33,756 nt of DNA, from positions 1 through 33,756 of IMG/VR virus record IMGVR_UViG_3300029787_000180. One strand, written 5' to 3'. The DNA comes from a virus. Made by a program: the position numbers and the translations under genes. Below, in pieces: positions 1 through 10,594 of this stretch (its first letter is position 1; the number at the start of each line of letters is the position of its first letter). Under the pieces are notes generated by a model. The model saw only the letters and a list, made by a program, of their open reading frames with translations. It did not search any database and was not told where the DNA came from.

Positions 1-73
1 CCAGCTTCTGTTAACCGTAGTATTTCACCTTCATTTGACCTGTTTAAAATCATTGCTATGTTGTTTTCGCGTG
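1..73. repeat. Left copy of imperfect 73-bp terminal overlap
   Basis: Bases 1-73 match bases 33684-33756 at 69 of 73 positions, with mismatches at positions 7, 31, 56 and 69. Both copies lie in the tail fibre gene on the minus strand. Joining the window end to end without collapsing the copies gives a stop codon two codons past the junction. Collapsing them gives a continuous fibre frame whose length is a multiple of three. This is best read as contig circularity with allelic variation, not a biological tandem repeat. Confidence 0.85.
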
Positions 74-3000
74 CAATCGACATAAAACCATTGTCGTGAA
101 TAACTGTGCCAACGGTTGTATTATCGTCAGCCGTTTTGCCAACAAGTAAATGACCGCTGCTATTGATGCGCATTTTTTCACTAGAACCATCAACCCTAAA
201 ACGAATAGAACTATCTGCTGTTGCCCCATCTCTATCAGCGACAATAAATAAATTCCCGCCGTCCGCAAAGATAGCACCATCAATATTATTTGAGGTATCA
301 GCAAACTCTATCATTCCTGCACCTGTTCCAGAGCCTCCTGCTATTTTTAATTTTTTGTGTTCCGACTCGTTAGCTATTGTAGATGTTCCAACCCCAACAT
401 TGCCATCGCCTGTTATGGATAATCTCTCATCCGTTGTAGCATCACCAGCAACGGAACCAACAAAAAAACCCAGCCTTCTATCAGCTTGAGTGGCATGATT
501 AAACGACATGATATACATATCTTGTTGGTTTGCAGAAAACTTGATTGCGTTGTAAATGCCATTTCCTGCGGCAGTGTTACCAATAGTAAAAGTAGAATTA
601 GTGTTAGCCGCAGTTACATCTGTAGATGAATGACTAGTTTCAACATGAAGTGGTGAGGATGGAACTGATCTTCCAATCCCCACGTTGCCGTTGCTGTCGA
701 TGCGCATACGTTCTGTACCATTTGTATAAAAATTTATTGGGTCAGCGCCAATTGTTCCAATCTGCATTACATTGTTGAACGTCCCAACAATTCCGTCAGT
801 GTTTGAAGAAGTTAAACGAAGTAAAGCTCCATTTGTGCTGTTCTGATTTATATGAAGAGTTTTAGCTCCTGTTTGCCAACCAACTCCTGTTGGATCGGTG
901 GTTCCAATTCCCACGTTGCCGCCAAAAATAGCACCAGAATTAAACGTAGCTGCACCAGCCGCAGACATATCAAATGTGAGCGCATCTACGTTTGAACCGC
1001 CATCATTTCCACGTAGTATCAAATCTTTATCTTGTGTTGGAACTCTGATTACAAAGTCGCCTCCAACATTCTCAAGCTCTGCGTAAGAAGCGCCACCGTC
1101 CTTTAAAAAAACAATCCCACCGTCTGCATCCAAGGTTATGTTGTGCGTGCTGTCTATAAAAATGTTGGAATTATTCTCTATGTTGAGATCACCAGTAGTA
1201 TTTTTAATAAAGGCGTTTGCGTTGTTGTGGTATAGCTCTAAATCTGAATCAGCGCCAAAGATTGCTTTATGATTATCACCAAGCGTTAAACCATGACCAT
1301 CGATAACCCCGCTACTATCAACACCAAATCCAGTTGCTGAAGACAGTGAACCATCTCTGTGAATGTTGAATTTTCTTGATCCAGATGCAGTTGGATCACC
1401 AATCCAAAATTGAATCATATCTACGCCCGGAGCATGAACAATCTTAGCTGAATTAGCTGCTATGTTACCAATAAAACTTAGTTGACCAACATTACCAGCC
1501 GCGCCAGAATGATTGATAGCTAAAATATTATATGTGTCAGTACCGCGCCCAACGGACATAGCATTATAAAGGCTTTCATGGTTTTCAGTACTAATAGAGC
1601 CTACCGATACTTCGCCTTCTGGCGCTATAGTCATTCTTATTTGAGCAGCTTCACTATTACCTGTAGAAAATTGCAGTCGTGTTGCATTGTTAGAAGAAGT
1701 AAAAGCGCTAGTAGCTACAGCTTTAATAGATGCAGCCTCAAGAATTGCATCCGTCCCGCCAGCCTCGTTTGGCGCATTAAAGCTAAGCTTTCCAAGAACA
1801 TCATTAACGCCTACGGTTGTGTCAGATGTTTGAAGTTTAAGCTCTGCACCGTCAGGGGTTTTTACGGTAACATCACCAGTAAAGTTTGCTGCGGATACCA
1901 TCGCCGCACCAGCCGCCGCAACGTTTGTCGCGTCCGTTACATCAGCACTTGCTTCAATACCGTTGAGCTTTGTATGATCCGCATCCGTAAATACATTGCT
2001 ATCACTTGCGCTTTCTACCAATGTGCGAATTTCTGCGGCGGTTTGATCTGCCGTTGCTGATGCCTCTATTCCATCTAGCTTTGATCCATCAGTTTGTAGA
2101 TCACGCCCATCAACCGTACCTGACACAGTAATGTTACCAGTTACATCTGCACCAGTTGGCTCAACTTTAAGAATGATATTTGTAAGAGCTGAACTTGCTC
2201 CGTCCGAAACGCCAATATGCAGACCGCCATCTCGCTTACTGTCACTGTCTAGTCCATCAATAATTCTTGGTCGGATAGCTGCGTATGTATGATATGCGGA
2301 AGAAGTTAACTGACCATAGAATAAGACACCGCCGGTATAAGCAGCCACGCCTGATGATACAGAAGATGTATCATACATGGTTAAATTAGGGTTTGGGCCT
2401 TGAAGGCGTACATCGTCACCGCCCGTATCAGTGTTGCCGATTTGAACATATGCAGCCGTGCCAGACGATGCATTACCGTATATTAATACCTCACTGTCTA
2501 CATCAACAACGCCATTACCGTTACATCTTAAATTAATGTTTCCATTGGTATCGGTTGAAGAAATTGTATTGCCATCGATTGTAATATTATCAATGGCTAG
2601 TGAGCTGGCAGATATAGCGCCAGTAATCGAACCAGAAACAGAGAAATTACCCGTAACATTTACATTCTTATTAAAGTCAAAACTGGTAGTAGCATGAGTG
2701 TATAACAGTGTAGCTGACGCACCATCTATAGTAATACCAGCATTATTAGCCGCTGCACTGTCAGCCGCACCACTAGCAAGCACAATGTTTAAGTCATCAA
2801 CGGTAAGAGTAGTAGAATTAATTGTCGTTGTGGTTCCATCGACTTGAAGGTTTCCAGCAACTATAAGTGTTCCAGTGTTATCCCCATGAGTAGCTGGATC
2901 AATCGTAAATGAAGCTGGTGCTTTTAAACTACCGCCAAGAGTAAGATTTCCAGCAATGCTAACATTAGAACTTTCAAATGTAGTGTTAAGAGTACCCGAA

Positions 3001-3935
3001 CCAGTACCAGCATATACTTTAATTGTTCCGGCCGTATTTAAATCAAAATAACCTCGTTGAGTATCATCATCTTTGAAAACTAATGTACCGTTTGATGGGT
3101 TTAAATTTAGCGCACCGCCATCCGTATTTAAAGATAAATCAGAAACAGTACCGCCAAGATGGGTAGACTTGATAGAAGAAAAAGTTGTTGAAGTAGTCGT
3201 ATTGATAAAGCGTATTTGCTGATTATCACCAGATAAAAATACCTCAATGCCAGTAGAGCCAGCGCGTTGAACCGCAAAACTTTTAGTTGCCGGAATGTTT
3301 AGTTCAACGTCTTCAGTAGGTGAAATTGTTACACTGCCAGTTGACGAGCTAATAGTGTTTCCATCAATAGCAATGTTATCAATAACCAAGTTTTCTAAAT
3401 TAAAACTGGTTAAATTTTCAAGCTGATTTACCCCGACCTCTCCAGAACTATTGAACGAAAGAAACTTATTTGCTCGATCAGCAACCGAGGGCAGGGTCAT
3501 ATCCAAATTTATTGCATCAGTCAGTGCGCCCTTGATGCTCCGGCTGTCTCTTTCCTCTCGGTCGCCCATCATCATAGTAAGCGTATCAAAATCACTCTCT
3601 AGTGCCGTAGAAGTAATGTTGCCGCCAGAAGTGTAAACAGATGTTCGAGCTAGTGGTACGTCTGAGAGAACAGTAACAATAGAATTGTTTGCCGGAGTAT
3701 AATCAGTCGGGGAGGTTTTAAAAACTACCTTACCCGTCCCGTCCGTATTCAGTCCGACCGAGTTGCTTGAGTCCTTGATATCGTAGTGGGTGCTTTCGGT
3801 TTTTAGAGTGCTATCAACATAGACCTTGATATTTGAACTAGCATTTACTTGGAAGCTGAAAGAAAACTCGGTAGTTGATCCGTTGGCTGTTGATTGCGTC
3901 CGGCGCACCTGATCATTGATTGAAAACGTAGCCAT
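1..3935 (-). CDS. Tail fibre protein, N-terminal 1,311 codons (continues from the other end of the window)
   Basis: This is the receptor-binding tail fibre of a podovirus. I translated it through to position 1 without a stop. The start is the ATG at 3935, with GAGG eight bases upstream. Residues 1 to about 150 resemble the T7 tail fibre N-terminal domain that attaches the fibre to the tail: a beta-rich start, then a LARTS-type segment and an FDTLTMM helix. The shaft carries repeats typical of marine phage fibres, namely DGRDLQTDGSKLDGIEASA at about residue 612 with a related copy near 655, and GNVGIG-type repeats near 1007, 1083 and 1178. The gene follows the large internal protein after a 47-base gap. 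The remainder is at 33053-33683, and the reconstructed protein is 1,521 aa. Confidence 0.93.
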   Translation of the reverse strand, partial: MATFSINDQVRRTQSTANGSTTEFSFSFQVNASSNIKVYVDSTLKTESTHYDIKDSSNSVGLNTDGTGKVVFKTSPTDYTPANNSIVTVLSDVPLARTSVYTSGGNITSTALESDFDTLTMMMGDREERDSRSIKGALTDAINLDMTLPSVADRANKFLSFNSSGEVGVNQLENLTSFNLENLVIDNIAIDGNTISSSTGSVTISPTEDVELNIPATKSFAVQRAGSTGIEVFLSGDNQQIRFINTTTSTTFSSIKSTHLGGTVSDLSLNTDGGALNLNPSNGTLVFKDDDTQRGYFDLNTAGTIKVYAGTGSGTLNTTFESSNVSIAGNLTLGGSLKAPASFTIDPATHGDNTGTLIVAGNLQVDGTTTTINSTTLTVDDLNIVLASGAADSAAANNAGITIDGASATLLYTHATTSFDFNKNVNVTGNFSVSGSITGAISASSLAIDNITIDGNTISSTDTNGNINLRCNGNGVVDVDSEVLIYGNASSGTAAYVQIGNTDTGGDDVRLQGPNPNLTMYDTSSVSSGVAAYTGGVLFYGQLTSSAYHTYAAIRPRIIDGLDSDSKRDGGLHIGVSDGASSALTNIILKVEPTGADVTGNITVSGTVDGRDLQTDGSKLDGIEASATADQTAAEIRTLVESASDSNVFTDADHTKLNGIEASADVTDATNVAAAGAAMVSAANFTGDVTVKTPDGAELKLQTSDTTVGVNDVLGKLSFNAPNEAGGTDAILEAASIKAVATSAFTSSNNATRLQFSTGNSEAAQIRMTIAPEGEVSVGSISTENHESLYNAMSVGRGTDTYNILAINHSGAAGNVGQLSFIGNIAANSAKIVHAPGVDMIQFWIGDPTASGSRKFNIHRDGSLSSATGFGVDSSGVIDGHGLTLGDNHKAIFGADSDLELYHNNANAFIKNTTGDLNIENNSNIFIDSTHNITLDADGGIVFLKDGGASYAELENVGGDFVIRVPTQDKDLILRGNDGGSNVDALTFDMSAAGAATFNSGAIFGGNVGIGTTDPTGVGWQTGAKTLHINQNSTNGALLRLTSSNTDGIVGTFNNVMQIGTIGADPINFYTNGTERMRIDSNGNVGIGRSVPSSPLHVETSHSSTDVTAANTNSTFTIGNTAAGNGIYNAIKFSANQQDMYIMSFNHATQADRRLGFFVGSVAGDATTDERLSITGDGNVGVGTSTIANESEHKKLKIAGGSGTGAGMIEFADTSNNIDGAIFADGGNLFIVADRDGATADSSIRFRVDGSSEKMRINSSGHLLVGKTADDNTTVGTVIHDNGFMSIARENNIAMILNRSNEGEILRLTEA

Positions 3936-3982
3936 AGATCAAACCTCACATTTTGGAATTGTACATTGTAGATAAATGATAA

Positions 3983-6796
3983 TCATTGGACTTCTGGCTC
4001 CATGAGGGTAAAGTCGTTCGTCTGCATCCACTGTCGCGCCTTCTTTCTCTTGAAACTTAATATTGAGTTCAGTTCGTCAAACTGATCCTCTCCGTTATCA
4101 AGGTTAAAGTAACTATCAACATCAGAAACTTTTTCATTCATTTGATTGAGGAGCGTTTGATTTGGATTATAACCCGTTTCGCCCGGGCGTACCCCCTGAT
4201 CGTCAACGTCATTTATAGTTTTAACAAATGTATTGTATTGCTCACCGTTGAGTAAAATTTTGTTGATCCGGCGGCCGTGCAAAGAAAAACTACCATAGCC
4301 GTTTTCTGCCAGCCTTAAAACCTCTTTGTCTAATGAACTATATCTTCCTTGTGACAATCTCACCGGGTTAAATGCTTCAGAAAATCGACCATCACCAGTT
4401 GTTACCTCATTGCCCCAGAAATCTAATCGGGGAGGTAGTTCATCATTATATAATGGATTTCTAGCTTTTGCCCGTTGCAAAGCTTCATAGAACCCTTTGG
4501 TAAATCCATTTAGTTCAGTGTATGGAGAATTGGTTAGGGGTGCTATTCCCTCCGGCAGCATCGTATTACTTGCTACTGGATTTTGAATACGCTCCATAGT
4601 TGCCTTCATTGATGTTTGACCCTCTAATAGAAACGGGTATTTGTCCTCAGTTAAATACTCATATGCGTAAGCAGTAAGCCCGAAAGGGTTGGTAACCTTG
4701 CTAAGATTACCCGCTACATTTGTGGCTACAGAACCAGCTTGTTTACCTCCGAAATCTAGCATCCTTACAAAAAAATCTTCAGTTGATTGATGCTTATTTC
4801 CCACCGTTGACGTTAGTTCTGAAACTCCCTGCAAAAAGGGCATATTGGTTGCGTATTCAGCCGCCGTTAGCGTGTATGATTTTGCCATTGCAGTTAGTAA
4901 GCTCATATCATCTTCATGCTTCATGTAGTCGCGCATATCTGCGCCCATAATTATCAAGGCTGAAAGCGGATCAAAACGCGATAAGCTATAGAAATTGTAT
5001 TCACCGTTATCTTGTTTAAAACCAATCGACATTGGTTGAACGCCAGAACCCTTTACAACCTGTTCAGTGGCGTAGTCGGAACCTGTACCAGTAACGACAA
5101 CATTATCGCCAAAGTCTCCGCTCACAAATCCCATGACACTTAGAGCAACACCGTTTCCCAATGCTAATTTTGCCAGTGCATCATCAAGTTCCGGGCCTGA
5201 TATATCTCCTTTTAAAGCGCGATAAACGGGATAAATATTTAGTGTGCGGTCAAATGCTTCATTAATTACATTTGTCGGAGTATTGTAAAAAGGCACGATT
5301 ACCTTGAATAACGGAACATCTCGAATAAACGGAGCCATTTTCCCAAAGAAACCTTGAGGCGCACCTTGAAAGGTCATCTTGCGGCTTTCGTCAGTCATCA
5401 TTTTGTCTACGGTTGTTGGGGGGTTTGTCATTACTGAGATGTATGCTTCTTCGCCACGCTCTTTTGCCAACTCTTTGACGCCGCTTACTCTCATTTCTGT
5501 TTGATATGCTATCATCTGTGCGCGAAATGCTTCACGATATTGAACCCGCCGCCGTGTTATAACTTTAAAATACTCATCTTCAGATGCTAAGAAACGACCG
5601 GACATTCTTGTTGCAATGCCGACACTATCGACAAAGCTCTGAAAATAATGACCGTCTGCTAATTGATTTTTGACATCTATAATACTGTCAGTTGATCCTA
5701 GTGCGCGTTGCTCTCTGAGGTCAATTTTGGAAACAAGGTCATTAGATCGCCCGGTAATCATAGTGTTACCCATTAATGTCAACGCATCTTTCTGCGCCAT
5801 CATTAGACCATGAGCCTCGGCTAGACCTTCTGACATATATCGCTGATCGCCCACCTCTCCACGAATACCGCCTAAAGTTCTAATGTTACCAATCGCCCCG
5901 GCTAGCCCACGCTCTAGCAAAGTTATCCCTTGGAACATGCCATTGCCAGCAATATTAACCATATGAGTGACAGGACTAGAAAGCAGAGCATTGATGTAGT
6001 TCTCCATTGCTATATCCCAAGACTTTGAAAGAAAGCCTTTTTCAGCATATTTTGCTCGGGCCGCTGGATTAGGAAGTAAAGCCAAAGAGTTTAGATGATA
6101 GTCCATCAAATCAGGGCTAAGGTCATCAACTAAACTGTCCATTTGTTGCACATATGAACTTATATCGAATCCCATTGTATACTGAATGTTCCTTACAGCC
6201 GCTCCCGTTCTCATCGCTTCACTTACTGCACCGGACACTTGCGCTGCGAGGTTTTGACTTATCCCTGCAAGGACGCCAATTTTTTTAAATGCCTCTTCTT
6301 TTTCGGCACGATTTGGGTTCATTCTTGCGACCATTGCGCCGTAACGCATTTCTTGAGCCATTTTAACTACGGCAATAATCCCGCCTACAACCTCCTCGGG
6401 TTTTGCCGGATCGCCGGGTTTGCGCTTTATCATCTTGTAGACGATATTTTCAATACCCGTTAGCTCGGCTAGAGAAACCATTTCATCCATTGATTTTGTA
6501 TTGCGCCGAAAATGCTCAAAAAGGTCTTTGTTTTTTTCTTTGATATTAGAAAGCACCGTTTCCAGATCAAGATCAAAGAAGTTTTTATCATCGAAAACCT
6601 CACCAATTCTGCCAAGGTTCAGACCTTTTTTAAAACCTCCTTCGGTTAGCTTTTCGTTGAATTTATCAATCTCCTCACTATCCAGCCCTTTCACAATCAG
6701 GCTACCGCCCGGACCTTGTGTGATTGTTTCATCAGGTATTGTACCCGCGTAGCTTCTGCGAGTTGCAGCTTCAACAAATTCTTTTAGAACGCTCAT
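3983..6796 (-). CDS. Large putative internal virion (ejection) protein, 937 aa
   Basis: A very large, mostly helical protein encoded between the tail-tube and fibre genes, where T7 carries its gp15/gp16 ejection proteins. I see no lysozyme or transglycosylase motif. A central segment (roughly residues 265-345, beginning near SSPVTHMVNIAGN) resembles stretches I recall from large phage virion and polyvalent proteins. Hydrophobic patches around residues 500-580 could insert in a membrane. The ATG overlaps the upstream stop as ATGA, indicating translational coupling. A virion role is inferred from position and size; the exact function is unknown. Confidence 0.72.
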   Translation of the reverse strand: MSVLKEFVEAATRRSYAGTIPDETITQGPGGSLIVKGLDSEEIDKFNEKLTEGGFKKGLNLGRIGEVFDDKNFFDLDLETVLSNIKEKNKDLFEHFRRNTKSMDEMVSLAELTGIENIVYKMIKRKPGDPAKPEEVVGGIIAVVKMAQEMRYGAMVARMNPNRAEKEEAFKKIGVLAGISQNLAAQVSGAVSEAMRTGAAVRNIQYTMGFDISSYVQQMDSLVDDLSPDLMDYHLNSLALLPNPAARAKYAEKGFLSKSWDIAMENYINALLSSPVTHMVNIAGNGMFQGITLLERGLAGAIGNIRTLGGIRGEVGDQRYMSEGLAEAHGLMMAQKDALTLMGNTMITGRSNDLVSKIDLREQRALGSTDSIIDVKNQLADGHYFQSFVDSVGIATRMSGRFLASEDEYFKVITRRRVQYREAFRAQMIAYQTEMRVSGVKELAKERGEEAYISVMTNPPTTVDKMMTDESRKMTFQGAPQGFFGKMAPFIRDVPLFKVIVPFYNTPTNVINEAFDRTLNIYPVYRALKGDISGPELDDALAKLALGNGVALSVMGFVSGDFGDNVVVTGTGSDYATEQVVKGSGVQPMSIGFKQDNGEYNFYSLSRFDPLSALIIMGADMRDYMKHEDDMSLLTAMAKSYTLTAAEYATNMPFLQGVSELTSTVGNKHQSTEDFFVRMLDFGGKQAGSVATNVAGNLSKVTNPFGLTAYAYEYLTEDKYPFLLEGQTSMKATMERIQNPVASNTMLPEGIAPLTNSPYTELNGFTKGFYEALQRAKARNPLYNDELPPRLDFWGNEVTTGDGRFSEAFNPVRLSQGRYSSLDKEVLRLAENGYGSFSLHGRRINKILLNGEQYNTFVKTINDVDDQGVRPGETGYNPNQTLLNQMNEKVSDVDSYFNLDNGEDQFDELNSILSFKRKKARQWMQTNDFTLMEPEVQ

Positions 6797-8769
6797 AGGT
6801 CACCGCCGTTTTCTGACATAGATGCCCCGGTTTCTAGCAAAGTAATTCCTCCGCTTATGGATAACAAAGGTATACTGCCTTTAAAAAACTTGCTGAAAAC
6901 TTCATTTTTACTCATGTTAGTAAGTTGAGCCGTAACATCTACTCGGTCATCAATAAGCTCAACAATTGTTTTTGGCTCAGACGCAAGCCCTGTTTTATTA
7001 CCATTAGCAAACCAACTTAACGACTGTGCTTCAGCGGGTTTAACTCCAAGCTTCTTTGCTACTTGTTTATATATATCAGAAAATACAGCATACTCTGTTT
7101 GAACATCTTTTCCGTCTATTTTTTGACTCCCAAGTGTATCAGCAACCATAGTAGCTGCATCAAATGTTGACGGGTCTTTTTGATACATTTCTTGGTATTC
7201 TTTAGTTTTAGCTGCCGTTTTACCGCCAATAAATTTTAAAGGAACAGACCCCAGCTCTAATTCGTTTAATGCATCTAGAACCGCTCGAATAGCATGAGTA
7301 TCAACAGTTACACCAGAAAGGTTACCCGCTACGTTTTCAGCAAATGTTGCGGGTTTTGGATTAGTATCAAATGAAATACCTGACGCCATTACATCATCTA
7401 AAAGTTTACGATGCAAACCGCCGGGATTAATTATCATAGGATAACCTTTTTCATTTATTCCTTCGCCACCGGGTCCAATGATAGTGCCAATATCTATGTC
7501 TCTTTTTTGCTTAACACTTGCCAGAGAAGCACTTCTTAAATTTTCTTCCGTTTTAGTTCGTGGACTAGTAGCGGCATAATTTAGAGCAAACTTACGCAAT
7601 GCTTCAAAGGCTTGCTCTTTAGTATAGCCAAGCTCAATAGCCTTATCGACTATAGGACCAGTGTTATAAAAGAATTGGACGTTTGTGCCGACAAACGGTT
7701 TTGCTCTTTCTGCTAACTTGTCTGAAATGGCGTCACTCATTTCAATAACTTTTCTTGCACGATCACCCAAAGGTAATTTTGCCCCATCTGGGGCGCGAGG
7801 CACTGGAGTTTCTTTTTGCTCTGAGAAAGTTCTTGTGTAAGCTTCTGGCGTTGTATCAAACATAATTTCGCCGCTGGGTTGAACCCGATCTTTGGGTTTA
7901 AGTTTCATCTGATCAGCACGGATATTTAAAATATTTACCGCGTCATCAGCATTAATTTTTACTGGTTCCGCATTTGCAAAGAGTTGACCCGCGTTCATAC
8001 CAACGTCAGGCATTGCGCCCGGCTGGCTCAATCTATCGACTACGGGCTGCAACTTACCCTTGATGGCCTCTTTAAGCCCCTCATCTGACCGTGCAGCGCG
8101 GAAACCCCCGACAATCGTGTCAATGGCCGCTCCAAGCCCAGCCCCCTCTAAGGAGTTCTTTAGCCTACCAGAGAGCCTTTCAGCCGCACTAGCTTCATCA
8201 TCTACCGAGCTATCTAGATACTCGGTTACAGCATTTCCTAAATCAAATTCGTTAAGAAGCGTAGAAAGGTTACCCTCTTCGGGATCAAACAGTGCATCAG
8301 CAAAAGCTCCGCGCCCCATGTTGGCAAGTAGACCCGCACCCTTGACGGGAGCTGCAACCATGCCAGCCGCAAATTGTACTAGTCCGCGACCGAGCTGTTC
8401 TATTGCACTGTCACCCTCCGGCACTTTTATATTGAGGTTTTGTAAGCCTTGCTCGAAAGCCTCATCCATACGGGTTGGCTCCCCAATCGTGCCTAACCCT
8501 CCGGTCTTTTCGTCAATGAATGTCCCTATATCATCTGCCGTACTTACTACACCCTTGACCGCATCTTGAACACCTCCGGCAACTGCCCGTCCCGTTGCCA
8601 TTGCAGCATCTGCAAGCCTACCCGGAGCGGAACTTACTCGAGGACCAAAGAAGCGACTAGGTGTTTTAAATTGCTCAAGCTTTCCACCCTCTTGATTAAT
8701 AACAAGCTCGGGTATTCCGTTTAGCCGAAGCTCAATAGATTTGCGGCGTTCTGCTAGAAGATCAGTCAT
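6793..8769 (-). CDS. Putative internal virion protein, 658 aa
   Basis: The N-terminal third is rich in Ala and Gly with helical hydrophobic stretches (about residues 130-155). The C-terminal half contains a conserved-looking region with VTVDTHAIR (about residue 490) and EYAVFSDIYKQVAKKLG (about 560), followed by SLSWFANGNKTGL. I recall this pattern from uncharacterised proteins in marine podovirus tail modules. Histidine and aspartate in the VDTH segment could be functional, but I assign no activity. The ATG lies inside the upstream gene (8-base overlap), and the stop overlaps the next ATG. It is likely ejected with, or packaged beside, the two neighbouring large proteins. Confidence 0.68.
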   Translation of the reverse strand: MTDLLAERRKSIELRLNGIPELVINQEGGKLEQFKTPSRFFGPRVSSAPGRLADAAMATGRAVAGGVQDAVKGVVSTADDIGTFIDEKTGGLGTIGEPTRMDEAFEQGLQNLNIKVPEGDSAIEQLGRGLVQFAAGMVAAPVKGAGLLANMGRGAFADALFDPEEGNLSTLLNEFDLGNAVTEYLDSSVDDEASAAERLSGRLKNSLEGAGLGAAIDTIVGGFRAARSDEGLKEAIKGKLQPVVDRLSQPGAMPDVGMNAGQLFANAEPVKINADDAVNILNIRADQMKLKPKDRVQPSGEIMFDTTPEAYTRTFSEQKETPVPRAPDGAKLPLGDRARKVIEMSDAISDKLAERAKPFVGTNVQFFYNTGPIVDKAIELGYTKEQAFEALRKFALNYAATSPRTKTEENLRSASLASVKQKRDIDIGTIIGPGGEGINEKGYPMIINPGGLHRKLLDDVMASGISFDTNPKPATFAENVAGNLSGVTVDTHAIRAVLDALNELELGSVPLKFIGGKTAAKTKEYQEMYQKDPSTFDAATMVADTLGSQKIDGKDVQTEYAVFSDIYKQVAKKLGVKPAEAQSLSWFANGNKTGLASEPKTIVELIDDRVDVTAQLTNMSKNEVFSKFFKGSIPLLSISGGITLLETGASMSENGGDL

Positions 8770-10594
8770 TTGAGTTTAACCCATCAGCTTTGTTAAATAT
8801 ATCAATGTATCCATCCGCAGAGTTTTCAAACCTAGCGCGAAACCTGTTAGTTGCGTTACTTGTGTCCTCCATAATTTCTTTAAGAATTTTTGCTGCGTAA
8901 GAGAAATCGTTATCTTCAAATTCAGAAACTAAAATTCGACTTCCATCTTGTTTTTTAATAGCAAAATCTTCATTTATTTTATAAAAATCAATATTAGCTT
9001 TAAGCACCTGTAAAGATTTTTTAGCCGATTTAATCGTCAAAGCATTTGTAATGTCTACAAAATCGGAAGCAGTCTCCTCCAAAACTTTAGCGGCGGCTAC
9101 ATCAGGATCAAAATCTTCATCATTCATGCCCGCTTCTCGCCGGAGTTCCTCAAGTCTAGCTTCAGCTCGTGCAAAAATCGCAACTTTATTAACATTTGCG
9201 TCAGATGTTTCTAATAAATCAAAATTATCTGGCAATTCAAGTTCGCCTTTAATAATCTTTTTTGCGTATTTCAAATCAGCATTGTCTAAATCTTGAACTT
9301 TTTTGAAATACTTCTCACGATCTTTGAGATTGAGAAGATCAACATTGTCAATCACCTCTTCAATGGTCAATCTGTCTCTTCTGGAAGAAAGAAAATCTAT
9401 CGTTGCCCCACTGCTTACCGTCCTTATTCTACCCGCTTCAACAAACTTTTCTTGAAGTTCCTGTGCCTTATCGGGGTCATATATTGTCAGACTTTTTACT
9501 GCTTGTTTAAAATCTGGCCTATCACCCAAAACCAAGGCCGCATTTGCCCTTGCAACTAGCTTGTCTCTAGTTTCGGCATCATTTCTGTCTTGAAACTTTT
9601 CTTCATTTTCTATTGCGTTAATAACTGCGTTTCGTTCTTCTCGTAGCACTTTAGCAATATCAACATTAGTTTGACCCGCACCTTGAAGTATTCGCACAGA
9701 ATTTAATTCTTCCGTAGTTAATCTAGATGTTTCTCCGCGCCCTATATCAATAATTTTGTCCGTAAAATTTCCGGTTTCAGGGTCATCAGAAAACAAAGAA
9801 TTTAACAAAGTTTTACGGGCTGTTTCTATTACTTTATTGTCAAACAGAGTAGCTAGAGATTTAATTTCACCCGAAGTAAAATTATTTCGTACAGCTTCGG
9901 CCAAAACATTGTTTTTATACGCTTGCAGAACCGCGTCTGGATTGAGAGGATTTCCCTTTGCATCTTCAGTCGGCAAGCTTGGCAACACTTCGTCTAAACT
10001 ATCAAGCTCTGTGATGGTATTCTGAATAAAAGCAGACTTGGCATTCGCTCGGGCTTCAACAATGTAATCGTTTTGATAAGAAGTTAGCTTTGAGTTAGCT
10101 ACGATTGACAATCCAGCGCGTAGTTTGCGAGCCTGAGAGGGTACGCTTTCATCAAAAGTAGAAGAATAACCTTCAATAATTGCGTCAAATTTTTCAGAAA
10201 GATCACCCGGATTTCGGTTATTTGTCTGATAATCAATTAGTACACTGTCGATTTCACGTCTTGCGGCTAGTTCAATTTCCTCGCCAACAACGGACGCGGC
10301 CGCTTGTCTTGCAGCTCGAGCAAAGATAGTTTCATCTCCACCGGGTAGTGTAAGCTCCTGACCAGAAGCGGCAGCATCCTCTATTTGTTCAATAGTTGGA
10401 GCGTTAGTCGCTCCGTATTGCTCTCCTTTTAGCTCTTGCTGTATTCTATTTTGTTGAGAAAAAAAGCTAGTCATGCGGTCAACGGCTTGTTGGACCTGAC
10501 CCAGCCCACGCTCTATGGCTTGAGCCTCAAAGTTTCTTGCTTCGGGAATACGTAGGTTTACCCGACCCCCACGATATACAACACTCTCAGCCAT
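8762..10594 (-). CDS. Putative internal virion protein, 610 aa, helical
   Basis: A charged, almost entirely alpha-helical protein with long heptad-like stretches (about residues 20-60 and 330-480) and no recognisable enzyme motif. The N-terminus (VVYRGGRVNLRIPEARNF) is short and beta-like. It sits immediately after the small gp14-like protein, its ATG overlapping that stop as TAATG, and before two further large proteins. This parallels the internal core proteins of T7-like phages. The assignment rests on synteny and composition rather than a recognised family. Confidence 0.68.
   Translation of the reverse strand: MAESVVYRGGRVNLRIPEARNFEAQAIERGLGQVQQAVDRMTSFFSQQNRIQQELKGEQYGATNAPTIEQIEDAAASGQELTLPGGDETIFARAARQAAASVVGEEIELAARREIDSVLIDYQTNNRNPGDLSEKFDAIIEGYSSTFDESVPSQARKLRAGLSIVANSKLTSYQNDYIVEARANAKSAFIQNTITELDSLDEVLPSLPTEDAKGNPLNPDAVLQAYKNNVLAEAVRNNFTSGEIKSLATLFDNKVIETARKTLLNSLFSDDPETGNFTDKIIDIGRGETSRLTTEELNSVRILQGAGQTNVDIAKVLREERNAVINAIENEEKFQDRNDAETRDKLVARANAALVLGDRPDFKQAVKSLTIYDPDKAQELQEKFVEAGRIRTVSSGATIDFLSSRRDRLTIEEVIDNVDLLNLKDREKYFKKVQDLDNADLKYAKKIIKGELELPDNFDLLETSDANVNKVAIFARAEARLEELRREAGMNDEDFDPDVAAAKVLEETASDFVDITNALTIKSAKKSLQVLKANIDFYKINEDFAIKKQDGSRILVSEFEDNDFSYAAKILKEIMEDTSNATNRFRARFENSADGYIDIFNKADGLNSND

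Noticed and set aside
1578-2060. 160-codon plus-strand frame within the tail fibre
   Set aside because: It is antisense to fibre repeats and is a composition artefact of the shaft sequence; Cys-rich with no recognisable domain.
3959-3968. Shared TTGTACATTG element (also 31978-31987) as a leftward promoter
   Set aside because: The second copy lies in the 3' coding end of the XhlA-like gene, and no consistent -35 box accompanies either; the match may be chance.
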